In this document: positions 54,919 through 64,000 of the stretch, one piece after another
How the letters are laid out: every line of letters begins with the position of its first letter
Numbering within the stretch: position 1 is the first letter of the stretch
Assembly: GCF_025370935.1 (NCBI RefSeq)
Contig: NC_133498.1
Span: 4,489,652 to 4,553,651 of the forward strand
Direction: 5' to 3'
Source of the DNA: Choristoneura fumiferana
Taxonomy: Eukaryota > Arthropoda > Insecta > Lepidoptera > Tortricidae
DNA length: 64,000 nucleotides
Translations under genes and position numbers: made by a program
Notes under the pieces: model-generated
What the model was told of the DNA's origin: nothing
The model's database searches: none
What the model saw: the letters and a program-made list of their open reading frames with translations, nothing else

Positions 54919-55690
54919 AACCGTTATGTTTATGTTACATTTGATCTTCATCACGTCTCCTGAATCACCCTGTATAATAATATTGTGTGCCGTTAATTTA
55001 ACACAAATATTATTAAGCGACTATTTAGAACAAAGTAATTAATATTAGTACAAACGAAACACTTGTATTATTTTGTATAAACACGTGCGATTATATCTAA
55101 CGCTTATAAATATAACAATTTGTACAAATGAGCACACCATAATCAAAACAAAAACTAAACCAAAAGTGCGTTAATGCATTTACAAGGACTTAATTATGAA
55201 CATTGGTACAATTAGTTACATGACGAAAATGACTAATAGATGTCACTAGTGTCTTGTAATGCGTAATCAGAAGATTGGTTATAATTCGAAGCCTGTGATT
55301 GGTTGATTTGTCATAATCGCGGTACTTAACTGTAGTTGTGTGCCGTTGATTTCGTGTGTTTTTAATTGGCCTACTATTGGTTTAATGTTCTTATAACTTG
55401 CTTAACAAGCGTTCATGTTCCTAATTAACAATTTACAGTAACACTGCTTTTATTTTGTGTACATATTTATATTTTGTGTGTGTGTGCGTGCGCAGTTAAA
55501 ATTAAAATTGACAGTAACCGGAAACGAGGGAAAAAAACTTATATTTTTTCTAATCTTGGGGATTTACTTGTTCTATTAAAACCTTCCGGGCACATTGATG
55601 TCAATTTCGATTTTAAGCTTATCACGTGCTTATTTAAGTTTTTCACATGTTTAGTGAAAAAGTCTTTTAGTACAGATTAAGAGCGTTTAT

Positions 55691-56042
55691 TATACCTGCT
55701 GAGCTGGCAACGTTGAATTTTGTTAGTTTTTCTCGATTATTCCATAAAAATTGAATGAAAATTAAATATGTTGTCCGATAGAACACTTCTTAATATATAA
55801 GTTAATGCATCTACTACGATTATTATTCGTTATAGACTTTCATTTTCTTTAAAAACCGTTTATAAACATTAATTCGTTTTTAAAGAATATAAAAGTCTAT
55901 CACGAATAAATATTGGAGTAGACACATTAACTTATATATCAAGAAGTGTTCTATCAGAGAACATTTTTAATTTTCATTCAATTCTTATGGAATAATCGAG
56001 AAAAACTAACAAAAATGCAACGTTGCCAGCTCAGCAGGTATA
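55691..56042. mobile_element. Foldback element with ~165-bp arms
   Basis: TATACCTGCTGAGCTGGCAA and ATTATTCCATAAAAATTGAA at the left are answered by complements at the right. Arms are long and well conserved (including GAACACTTCTTAATATATAA) around a short centre near 55870. Confidence 0.85.
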
Positions 56043-56344
56043 AACCCTCTTAAAGTCAAACGTCAGGGTAATATCAATATGTGAAAATCTAAAAGCTAAA
56101 AAAATTGTGCTCACATATCTAATGCTTTTGTGATTTGGTATAACATCATTTTATAACCAGTGTTTTAGTACAATTGTAAAGTTTTTCAGTTCAGAGCATT
56201 TGAAGGGAGAGATTATAACAAAAAAAAAAGATTTTTTCTAAAAAAAAAATCATTAAGTAACTTAATTCATAAATTGATTGTCTATTTCAAATCATGTATG
56301 GATCTGTCTAGCTGACAGGAGATTACGGAGGTGTGTGAATGTTT

Positions 56345-56733
56345 ATACCGGGTGTGGCCTGTAATACGAACAAAAAATTAAAACATAGATCGTCCTCGTC
56401 AAACTGAACAACATTAGTTCAGCGACTTTTAAAAATATGTATGTATGTACATATGCAAATACTTAATTGTACCTACATAAAACACAAAAATAATGGAGTC
56501 TTTGAATTTTCCTTTTTCATACAAATTAAATACTGCTATCAATGTACACCATCCTAGAACACAACAGACGTCTCCTGTAATGCCACAAACATTTTGTTTT
56601 ACATTGCTTCTTCGAATAAACTTAAAAGTGGAATAAACATTTTTTTTTTAAGTTGCTGAATTATTGTTGTTCAGTTTAACGAGTGTGATCTCTTTTTTAA
56701 TTATTTGCTTTGATTACAGGCCACACCCGGTAT
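56345..56733. mobile_element. Inverted-repeat element (TACCGGGTGTGGCCTGTAAT ends)
   Basis: TACCGGGTGTGGCCTGTAAT at the left and ATTACAGGCCACACCCGGTA at the right are perfect partners. The inside resembles 35931-36269 (AAAAAATTAAAACA, TTAGTTCAGCGACTTTTAAA). Confidence 0.85.
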
Positions 56734-57507
56734 AATGAACACAAATATAAAGTGTAAAAATCCTTTAGAATAATCTATTGGGATATAAAGATAGAGGCTA
56801 TGAAACTCGTTTTAAAAAAGTAGTTCTCAAGATTATACATATTCGTAAAAGAATCTAAATACAAAATATAAATACATAGGTATCTTTATTTAAAGAAACA
56901 CACAATTTTTGATATTCTTTTATAGCTTTCGATGTTTTTGCAACCCAGTGAATTATAAATTATAGTACAGAATTTTCGTTATACAGTGTAGAATAGCAAA
57001 GACATTATTGTATTTAATTAATGTACAGTTAGCAAAAAAATACATTTTTTTAGCAAAAACATATTGAATATACTCACCCTTCAATGTCAAAATGGTTTTG
57101 GTTGTGTTTTAATATTACTAATATGTTATTAATCAATTATATTTCAGATGCAACATGCTTATGTCCATTTTCGAGCTTATCGGGTGGAAGCAGTGTTGGA
57201 TAGAGAGGTAAATGTGCGAAAGAGGTAGCATGTAGGCATAGGGCATGGTAGAAAATGGTTGATTTAGTAGAATTTGAGCAAAAAATTTGCTTACTTTTTA
57301 CATTACACATTACAGTCGTCTCTATTGTTAACGGCGTAGAAGCGTGTTCAGATATTTTTGATAAAATTTTTGCTCACAAGTTTATGAACGCGACTGTACA
57401 AGGTTTTACCGTTTAGGGGCATACATGTCCAAATGTCAGAAAGTCCAGGTGTCACATTGTCCATGGTCAAAAAGTCCGAAGGTTATTAGACTTTGAAGGG
57501 ATTGTAG

Positions 57508-57636
57508 AGTTAGCAGCAGAAGTGGCTAAGCGGTCGCGGTGCTCAAAATTATCTAAACACTCTCTTATTACTTTGATAATAGAGTCGTGTGTAGATTTTG
57601 ATCATCATAACCGCTCATCCATCTTCTGCTGCTGAC
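57508..57636. mobile_element. Short palindromic MITE (AGTTAGCAGCAGA ends)
   Basis: AGTTAGCAGCAGAAGTGGCT and TAAGCGGT at the left pair with ACCGCTCATCCATCTTCTGC and TGCTGACT at the right. Confidence 0.7.
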
Positions 57637-58601
57637 TGTACCTACCTGCCTACAGTTTTTGTGAAAACTTATGGGAATTTGATTAAATAAAGATGTTTCT
57701 CTTTTTGAACGTCAGTGTCCTTAGCCAAGTATTTACCAAGCGTAAACGCTGCACTTCGGTATCGAGATTCCATTCCTATATTGCACACATCTTTTTTAAA
57801 TATGGGCTTCAATTTTGAGTCGTACAGCGATTATACTCAAAACTTGAACTAAGTCAATTTACACAAATAAAAATACTCAACAAAAATATACACGGTGTAT
57901 TAAAATTAATCCAGAATATTTCGGCAGGTAGTGGATTAGTTTAAACACCTTGTAAATGTTTTTAGGATTTTTTACAGTGACCAATAATGTTTTCATACAT
58001 TGATCGATGTACAAAGCGTACCGCAAAAAAGGCTTGTCTAAATATTTAATAAAAAATACGATGTAAAACTTTCACATGGGTGTTCAAACTAACCCAACCA
58101 TACCTATGCTGAAATACTCGCAAAAAAATGTTTTTAAGACACCCTGTATAGTCAAACCTGAAAATGGGATAGTGAATTTGAATTTATTGTAGTAGCTTTG
58201 TAGTTAATATTTAAAAAGGCATGTTAAAGCATGGAATTGTAGTTCGAAATAGAAACTTTCAGAAAAAAAAATTGAAAAACATTTTCTAAAACATTTCCAA
58301 TTTTCTAAAATGTGTCTGTTGTATTTCCTTTTTACTTACTTGATTACTTTGTAGTTACGTACTCGTATATCTATTTTAGACATTTTTCAACATTTCTGCC
58401 TACTTTTTCGCACATTACTCTTCTCAATTTTGTTTGACATGTACATTTACTTACTTAGTAAAATACTACATTACTAACACTAACAATATTTAATAACACT
58501 TTCTTTTTAAAGGTAAGTCAGTTGATATTTTTTAATTTAGCTTTACTTATTTTAAGTTATTTTTTAATACCTAGCATACGTGGTTATTATTAGTTATTAT
58601 T

Positions 58602-58820
58602 AGCTTTAACCCGCGACTTCACCCGCATATTGGAAACTCCATGATCACTTGAACAACGCCATCTATTGACTGTGGACGAATTTACTCGTCATCTTGAAAG
58701 CTGAGATACTTCGTTCTTGAGCAGCGCCCTCTGTTACTAAAATACGGGAATGCATTACCAGGATACATCTACATTTTTGTCTATCTGCATGCCAAGTGTC
58801 CTAACGATTATCCAACCATC
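58602..58820 (+). repeat. R1t-related repeat, diverged
   Basis: TTAGCTTTAACCCGCGACTT, CACCCGCATATTGGAAACTC, then only weak similarity. Confidence 0.4.
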
Positions 58821-59493
58821 TCCACAAACTTGTTAACATAAGTGTTTAAGTATAATAAGGTTATTTCTACCTTTTGCTTTACTCTAACAAGGTACTATTA
58901 GCAAGATTACTGTCATACAGATTTAAGTAGAGCTTGTCAACAATCCGTATGTCTGCAATACATGTTCCTGCCGTTGCAGAATCGTCCCAGTTCTTATAGA
59001 AAACTCATAACGCAAGTTTGCGCAACCAAATTGGATAATATGTTGTCTCATCTTTCCTACAGTTATGGTGCACGATCTTTTTGTATTAATGTTCTGTAAT
59101 GGGGAAGTAATGCTGTTAAGGTTTTTTCATGACTTAAGCTCTGAAAGTAGGTTGCATTTAACTTGAAATCCGTGCTGTAAATTCGATTAATATCTTTAGG
59201 CATGTAAGTAAATTTAAAAATCGAATGGTGCTCCTTTGTATTCACGAACTGGTAAACAAGGAGATTGTATTGCGTAATACTTACCTCCAAACCTGCATGC
59301 TGGCATAATGCTACTGGCCAGTGCTGGCTGAATGTACCATAGCCAAAGAGCGCGAGTTCATTAAAAAAAAAAAAACAAAAGACGGTTTCGCGCGATAAAT
59401 TTTCTTCCGCTCTGTTACAAATTGCGTATACATTTATAACGGTTTTTCTTTATTTCCTCGCATTTGTGATGAAAAGTAGTGTTCAACTCGAGT

Positions 59494-59586
59494 GTAAGTG
59501 ATCAATTACACCCGCGAGCTATAAGCACCCTCGCTCGCTTTGCTCGCTCGTGCGCCTAAATATCTTGGGTGTAATTGATCACTTAC
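59494..59586. mobile_element. 93-bp palindromic element with perfect 20-bp ends
   Basis: GTAAGTGATCAATTACACCC and its exact complement bracket a CpG-rich CTCGCTCGCTTTGCTCGCTC core like the block inside 48661-49171. Confidence 0.75.
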
Positions 59587-59805
59587 AAAACTTGTTTATC
59601 AATGTACTATTAACTAAGAAGTTTACTCAACTTACGATACAATACAATACAAATATTATTTATTGATCACCAAAAGCAGTACAGAGACATTACAAAAATA
59701 AAAAAATCAGGTTTAACTCCTACTCTTAGACATCACATCAGTATACGCTCATTCTGGCGTCAGTTCAGACGAACGTTTTGGTTTTCTGTCAATCAGAAAT
59801 ACTTA

Positions 59806-60113
59806 TCCCATCCCATCCCAGCCTATATACGTCCCACTGCTGGGCACAGGCCTCCTCTCAGAACAAGAGGGCTTGGGCCATAGTTCCCACGCGGGCCCAG
59901 TGCGGATTGGGTACTTCGCACGCACCTTTGAATTGCTTCGCAGGTTTGTGCAGGTTTCCTCACGATGTTTTCCTTCACCGCAAAACTCCTGGTAAATTTC
60001 AAATGTAATTCCGCACATGAATTTCGAAAAACTCATTGGTGCGAGCCGGAGTTTGAACCCACAACCCTCTGTTTGAGAGGCGATAGGTCAAACCACTAGG
60101 CCACCCACCACGG
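59806..60113 (-). mobile_element. S1 SINE, full length
   Basis: The tail is (CCCAT)n-like rather than (CAT)n. Complete body, and a tRNA-like head ending CTAGGCCACCCACCACGG. Confidence 0.88.
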
Positions 60114-60329
60114 CTTTTTTACTATAGGTACTTATAGATGAATGTAAAAAAATATCTGAACTAAAATTTATTACATATTATTATTAAAATGAAGTGACGG
60201 ATATTATTGAATGAGTGCATCTAATTTTCATCAGTCCGTCAGGCTGTGAAGGTTCTTTTGAGTCTATGACAATCGATTGAAATGTGTCTTTACTTCCCGT
60301 ATGTACAAGACATGGGACTGTTCCACGAT

Positions 60330-60536
60330 AATGAGGATTTTCACAAAGGCGAAATATCGCTAGATGGCGTTAGTATCAAGAGATCCGTTTGACGTTTGAC
60401 GTTTGTTCGTGATTTTAAAAATTTTAGGTTAGTAACTAGGTAATTTGAGCCAATCGCAAGCAAACGTCAAACGTCTAACGGATCTCACGATACTAACGCC
60501 ATCTAGCGATATTTCGCCTCTGTGAAAACCCTCATT
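60330..60536. mobile_element. Palindromic element with ~80-bp arms
   Basis: AATGAGGATTTTCACAAAGG, CGAAATATCGCTAGATGGCG and GAGATCCGTT at the left are matched by complements at the right with few changes. The ends resemble those of 1722-2146. Confidence 0.85.
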
Positions 60537-60613
60537 CTCTCGTCATTCTTACCAGAGTGATAGACCTAACTAACACTGGTTTTAGACATCAGTTATTTTA
60601 TTAGTTATATAGT

Positions 60614-60887
60614 TGACGACCGGATGGCCAAGTGGTTAGAGAACCTGACTACGAAGCTTGCGGTCCCGGGTTCAATTCCCGGCCGGGGCAGATATTTGTA
60701 TGAACGAATAATATGAATGTTTGTTCTTGGGTCTTGGATGTTTAATATGTATTTAAGTATGTATTTATCTACATATATAAGTATGTTTATCCGTTGCCTA
60801 GTACCCATAGTACAAGTATTGCTTAGTTTAGGACTATGTCAATTGGTACTTGACACCATCCCATACTATTTATTTATTTATATGCTC
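60614..60887 (+). mobile_element. S2 SINE, full length
   Basis: GACGACCGGATGGCCAAGTG (box A), GGTCCCGGGTTCAATTCCC (box B), GCAGATATTTGTATGAACG, GTTGCCTAGTACCCATAGTA, then a TATTTATTTATTTAT tail. Confidence 0.88.
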
Positions 60888-61280
60888 CTTCTGGCGTCTG
60901 ACGCAAAGCGCTTCAGTCACCCACACGGAATAGAAGCTAAGCAAAGCGGAGCTGCGTCGACTCTAGGTCATAGGATTAACGATGAACAGAGACAGACTAG
61001 ACTTTCGATGAAATTTTTATACCACTTTCTACTAAGACCAGCTATTTGGAGCGATTGGTGGTTCAGGGAAGAGTAGAGGAGCAACGTTCTCGCGGCCGAT
61101 CTCCCACAAGATGGACAGACTGCATTAAATCTCCCACAAAGTGTACCCTTACTGAGTGTGCGCGCAGCGCCACAAATAGAGAGAGATGGAGAAGTCTCGC
61201 AAAAGCCGCAGCCAATCTACAAGACAAATCCATGACCACGACCACTCCGTCAGGAGTGTACGACTGAGAAGAAGAAGACT
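60888..61280 (+). pseudogene. RTE-like LINE 3' ORF remnant
   Basis: An open frame 61046-61267 reads RSRGRSPTRWTDCIK, LTECARSATNRERWRSLA, then KSMTTTTPSGVYD and a GAAGAAGAAGAC tail. This C-terminal pattern and short tandem tail are typical of RTE/BovB-like LINEs. Upstream frames are broken, and it starts directly at the end of the S2 SINE. Confidence 0.65.
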
Positions 61281-61629
61281 TAGTCCAGCTGCCCTATAGA
61301 CGAAAGTAACCTAACCTAACTTCATGAATCCACCTAGATGTCAAACCTACGCTGTAAAAGTAATACAGCGTTATCTAACGTGCCCTTTTAAGTGTCACAC
61401 CTTTTATGACAAAATTAATGACTGTGTGCCAACAGACGAGTGTAACTAATCGCTGTAGTTACTTCCTGCCATAACTAACTAATGAATATTTAAATCAATT
61501 TTGAAAGCTTGAAGTTTTTGATAAATGTTTTTTAAAGGAACCATAAATAATGTTTATTTCAGACGTTCAGATATCTACATACCAAATTTCACCAATTCAA
61601 TTTCCAATTACGATTTTTTTCAAATTTTC

Positions 61630-61905
61630 GGTCTAACATCTGGTAGTATGGTGCACGGTTTTGTTGCTCTGTGGATGACCTCTGGCTAAGTTCGAAACGC
61701 GACAGTGTAGTGTGGTGGTGGTGACAGTTGGATTTGTGTGATGTGTGTTCTTACGTTCCATCGTCAAAGCAACATAACTGTTTACTGTGCTACCATACTT
61801 GTATGTTAGACTAACGTTAGTCGAAGAGCTGCATGAACACACATTTGTTGCATAGACGTAGCTATCGTAAGGTCGCGGGTGAGCAAACTAATTATTTCTA
61901 GTTAA
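61630..61905. mobile_element. CACCCGCGACC foldback element, last part of intron 3
   Basis: ACATCTGGTAGTATGGTGCA, CGAAACGCGACAGTGTAGTG, GTGGTGGTGACAGTTGGATT, then GGTCGCGGGTGAGCAAAC. It ends about 115 bases before exon 4. Confidence 0.7.
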
Positions 61906-62022
61906 TTACTTTATTGTTATCATTAGGTTGATATAATTATAAATACTATCAATAATTTAAAAAATATTGTATAGAAGATTTGCTATAATATTTTTTATTA
62001 AACTCCTCCCTCACTTCCACAG

Positions 62023-62276
62023 ATGTGGCGGCTCTCTCATCTCCCGTCGCCACGTAGTCACGGCTGGTCACTGCGTGGCGCGCGCCCAGCCTCGCCACGT
62101 TCGCGTGACGTTAGGTGACTACGTGATAAACTCGGCCGCCGAACCGCTCCCCGCTTACACGTTCGGCGTGCGGGGGATCAAAGTGCACCCGCTGTTTAAG
62201 TTCACGCCGCAAGCCGATCGGTTTGATGTAGCTGTGCTCACGTTGGACCGGAATGTGCACTATATGCCGCATATTG
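62023..62276 (+). CDS. Serine protease, exon 4 (catalytic His and Asp)
   Basis: Residues 445-528 plus one base. It starts after CTTCCACAG and ends before GTAAGT. CGGSLISRRHVVTAGHC carries the catalytic histidine (His460) and the Cys pair of the His loop. The usual TAAHC is TAGHC here. DRFDVAVLTL carries the catalytic aspartate (Asp512). The third base of codons is strongly G/C, unlike the AT-rich introns, which supports real coding under selection. Phase 1 at the end joins CC of exon 5 to give Ala, reading HIAPICLP. Confidence 0.95.
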
Positions 62277-63052
62277 GTAAGTGGTAATAGGATACGGCCA
62301 ATATTTAATGTAATTTTATATTATACTTTATAAATTAAGCCGCAATTCATAAAAAAGTAATGATCCTGTTAAAAAAAAAACTAATGTTAAATTTTATTTA
62401 TGAAATAGGAAGTTAATTATTATAAGTATCCACAGCATAAGCTTTGCTTACTGTGGGCAATTGTTGTCAAGTGTCCCGTGATATATATATTTTTTTAACA
62501 AAAAAAACAGCTTCAGGTCCCCCATGCTTGAAAGAATGGTGCAAGTTTGATGATTTAACTGCGACCTTCTTCTAGGAATTATACACTTTGAGTTGTGAAA
62601 AAACAGATTCCGAGACATTAGCCCAGTTTCAAATCAATAATCATATATTATCTATCATCTCAAACTTAAAATCATATGCTTGAGAGTCAAACTACTTTGC
62701 TACTACGCTTTCCCTAATTTAACGACTTAATTATGTAACCATATACCCTAAAAGAGTTCTAAGAACTTCTACTTTATGATTGTTTTTTTTTAGTAGCGAC
62801 ATCTCTTGTCTGGGTGAGCGGTTAGTTCCGAAAGAATGTGACGTCTCTCGACGAAACATAGATGTCGCTAGTGCTGCTGCTTAAGTAGCATAGTCTGCAA
62901 AGCAACCTGAGATATGTATGCATAGGAAAAATTCGTGTCTGGATTCCGGTCCAGCAGTGGTGTAGGGGTTATAGTGCTGGTCTCTTTTTCTGGTTTTTCT
63001 GTGCATCCATGTCTCAGTTTGTATTTTGGAACTTCTACTTTCTTGTTTCCAG
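62277..63052 (+). other. Intron 4 of the serine protease gene
   Basis: 776 bases. It holds the tail of an S2 SINE at 62422-62492 (CCACAGCATAAGCTTTGCTT, AGTGTCCCGTGATATATATA), AT-rich sequence, and a tRNA-like repeat next to the exon 5 acceptor. Confidence 0.75.
62938..63030 (+). mobile_element. tRNA-like repeat abutting exon 5 acceptor
   Basis: GGATTCCGGTCCAGCAGTGG, TGTAGGGGTTATAGTGCTGG, TCTCTTTTTCTGG and GTGCATCCATGTCTCAGTTT are the family of the hairpin at 12651-12802. It ends about 23 bases before the exon. Confidence 0.65.
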
Positions 63053-63220
63053 CCCCGATCTGCCTGCCGGAGCGTGGCAGCGACTTCCTCGGCCAGTACG
63101 GGTGGGCGGCGGGGTGGGGTGCACTGAGCCCCGGCTCGCGGCTGCGTCCGCGCACGCTACAGGCCGTCGACGTGCCCGTGCTAGACAACCGGGTGTGTGA
63201 ACGCTGGCACCGGGCCAACG
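63053..63220 (+). CDS. Serine protease, exon 5 (partial gene, continues beyond window)
   Basis: Residues 529-584 plus one base. The acceptor is TTGTTTCCAG and the donor AACG|GTACGT. The segment APICLPERG, GWAAGWGALSPGSR and TLQAVDVPVLDNRVCERW matches the middle of the S1A fold: the Cys after the Asp loop, the GWG turn and the strand before the Cys168 region. The catalytic-serine exon (GDSGGP motif) and the stop codon are not in the window, so the gene is incomplete here. A near-copy of the last 28 exon bases plus the donor lies 721 bases downstream. Confidence 0.94.
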
Positions 63221-63245
63221 GTACGTGGCATATTATACTTTAGTC

Positions 63246-63832
63246 GTTCCAATCGTTTATTTAACTTTTGACAGATCACGCACGTGAAGTTTTACAATAA
63301 TTTTCGGTACAATGTGCTACAGAGAATACCGTACTTCATGGACGGGCACCACCCACTTAGTGATGTGCCATTCGTAATGAATGACCATAGACTATAAAAA
63401 CCGTTTTGAAGTAAATCGACTTTATAAATAAAACATACATTTAAAATTATTGTGATTATATTTTATATCAAGATCATTTAAAAATAATAAGTAACTACAT
63501 TAATATGCCTTTAGGGATTAAAAAGTTAAAACAACTAAAATAGGCACTGTAATACTATTTTTAATGATACCTACCACGGGCGTCTCGTTGTGAGTGACAA
63601 CAAACTGGCGTCGCTGCCGCGTTCAGTTTTCGACTTCATAATTGTCAAAATTACTAAATTACCGTCGGAAGTGATAAACATAACTTAACATAAATGGTTT
63701 ATTTTAATATATAAGATAAAGTTTATTCAAGAGTAAAATCGATTGTTAAAAGAAATCGAATCAGTAACGCATCAGGGCATCACTATTTTAATTAGTACTC
63801 GAGCTGTCAAAAGTTAAATAAACGATTGGAAC
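63246..63832. mobile_element. 587-bp element with perfect 29-bp inverted ends in intron 5
   Basis: GTTCCAATCGTTTATTTAAC plus CTTTTGACAG (63246-63274) has an exact complement at 63804-63832. The inside is AT-rich with no transposase. No clear target duplication was seen. Confidence 0.75.
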
Positions 63833-63913
63833 AATAATAATCGCAAATGTGCGAGCACAGTGGAGCATGCCGTGCGCTCACTCGCACTTATGTGCGAGTG
63901 TGCAGCGTTAAGA

Positions 63914-63959
63914 GTGTGTGAACGCTGGCAAAGGGCCAACAGTACGTGGCAGATTAGAC
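63914..63959 (+). pseudogene. Partial copy of the exon 5 / intron 5 junction
   Basis: 46 bases matching 63193-63238 at 41 positions: 28 exon bases (VCERW then QRAN) and the donor GTACGT with 12 following intron bases. The frame is still open and the GT donor kept. No catalytic-domain sequence of the next exon precedes the window end. Confidence 0.7.
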
Positions 63960-64000
63960 CTTTTCTCTCTCATTCTCACTATAGAATATCTGTCCTTTTA

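Larger units (their letters stand above)
52540..62022 (+). other. Intron 3 of the serine protease gene
   Basis: About 9.5 kb, mostly foldback and MITE sequence listed separately. Unlisted parts (53720-54180, 54925-55690, 56740-57500, 57650-58600, 58830-59490, 61310-61620) are AT-rich without an exon I could support. 57415-57490 carries AAGTCC-type imperfect repeats. Confidence 0.7.

Noticed and set aside
62868..63218. 116-codon minus-strand frame
   Set aside because: Antisense shadow of GC-rich exon 5 and the adjoining repeat.

Overview
The window is eukaryotic, intron-rich and AT-rich, and almost certainly comes from a moth or butterfly (Lepidoptera). It holds one clearly supported protein gene, a secreted multi-domain trypsin-like serine protease on the + strand. 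Around it lies a dense deposit of repeat families typical of lepidopteran genomes: tRNA-headed SINEs with (GAT)n tails, RTE-like and other non-LTR LINE ends, and many short palindromic or foldback DNA elements. No rRNA, functional tRNA, CRISPR array or bacterial operon was seen.

The protease gene enters at 9009 and leaves the window at its 3' end. Five exons were joined by splice signals and reading phase: 9009-9657, 30857-31426, 52428-52539, 62023-62276 and 63053-63220. Introns are about 21.2 kb, 21.0 kb, 9.5 kb and 0.8 kb; the fifth runs off the window. The 584 complete codons seen give a signal peptide, a Tyr/Pro-rich stretch, a basic linker, a six-cysteine clip-like knot, an R|IVGG activation site, and the His and Asp of the catalytic triad. 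The Ser exon lies beyond 64000. From memory of the family it resembles insect proteins annotated as stubble-like / CG8170-like; this was not checked.

The most interesting observation is a second, short first exon at 51362-51485, inside intron 2. It encodes its own signal peptide and an RQRR furin-like site, and ends at a good donor in exactly the phase needed to splice into exon 3. It would give a compact, knot-less isoform of the same protease from an internal promoter next to a transposable element. A second oddity is a 46-bp near-copy of the exon 5 / intron 5 junction (63914-63959), still open and still with a GT donor, separated from the original by an element with perfect 29-bp inverted ends.

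By region: 1-8700 is repeat-rich intergenic DNA; 8700-9657 is the promoter and exon 1; 9658-30856 is intron 1 (SINEs, AT-rich low complexity, a 55-bp tandem array inside a foldback element); 30857-31426 is exon 2; 31427-52427 is intron 2 (141-bp palindromic MITEs, nested insertions, LINE remnants, the alternative first exon); 52428-64000 holds exons 3-5 with large foldback elements between them. Several insertions keep 3-bp TTA/TAA target duplications, which points to PIF/Harbinger-type mobilisation.
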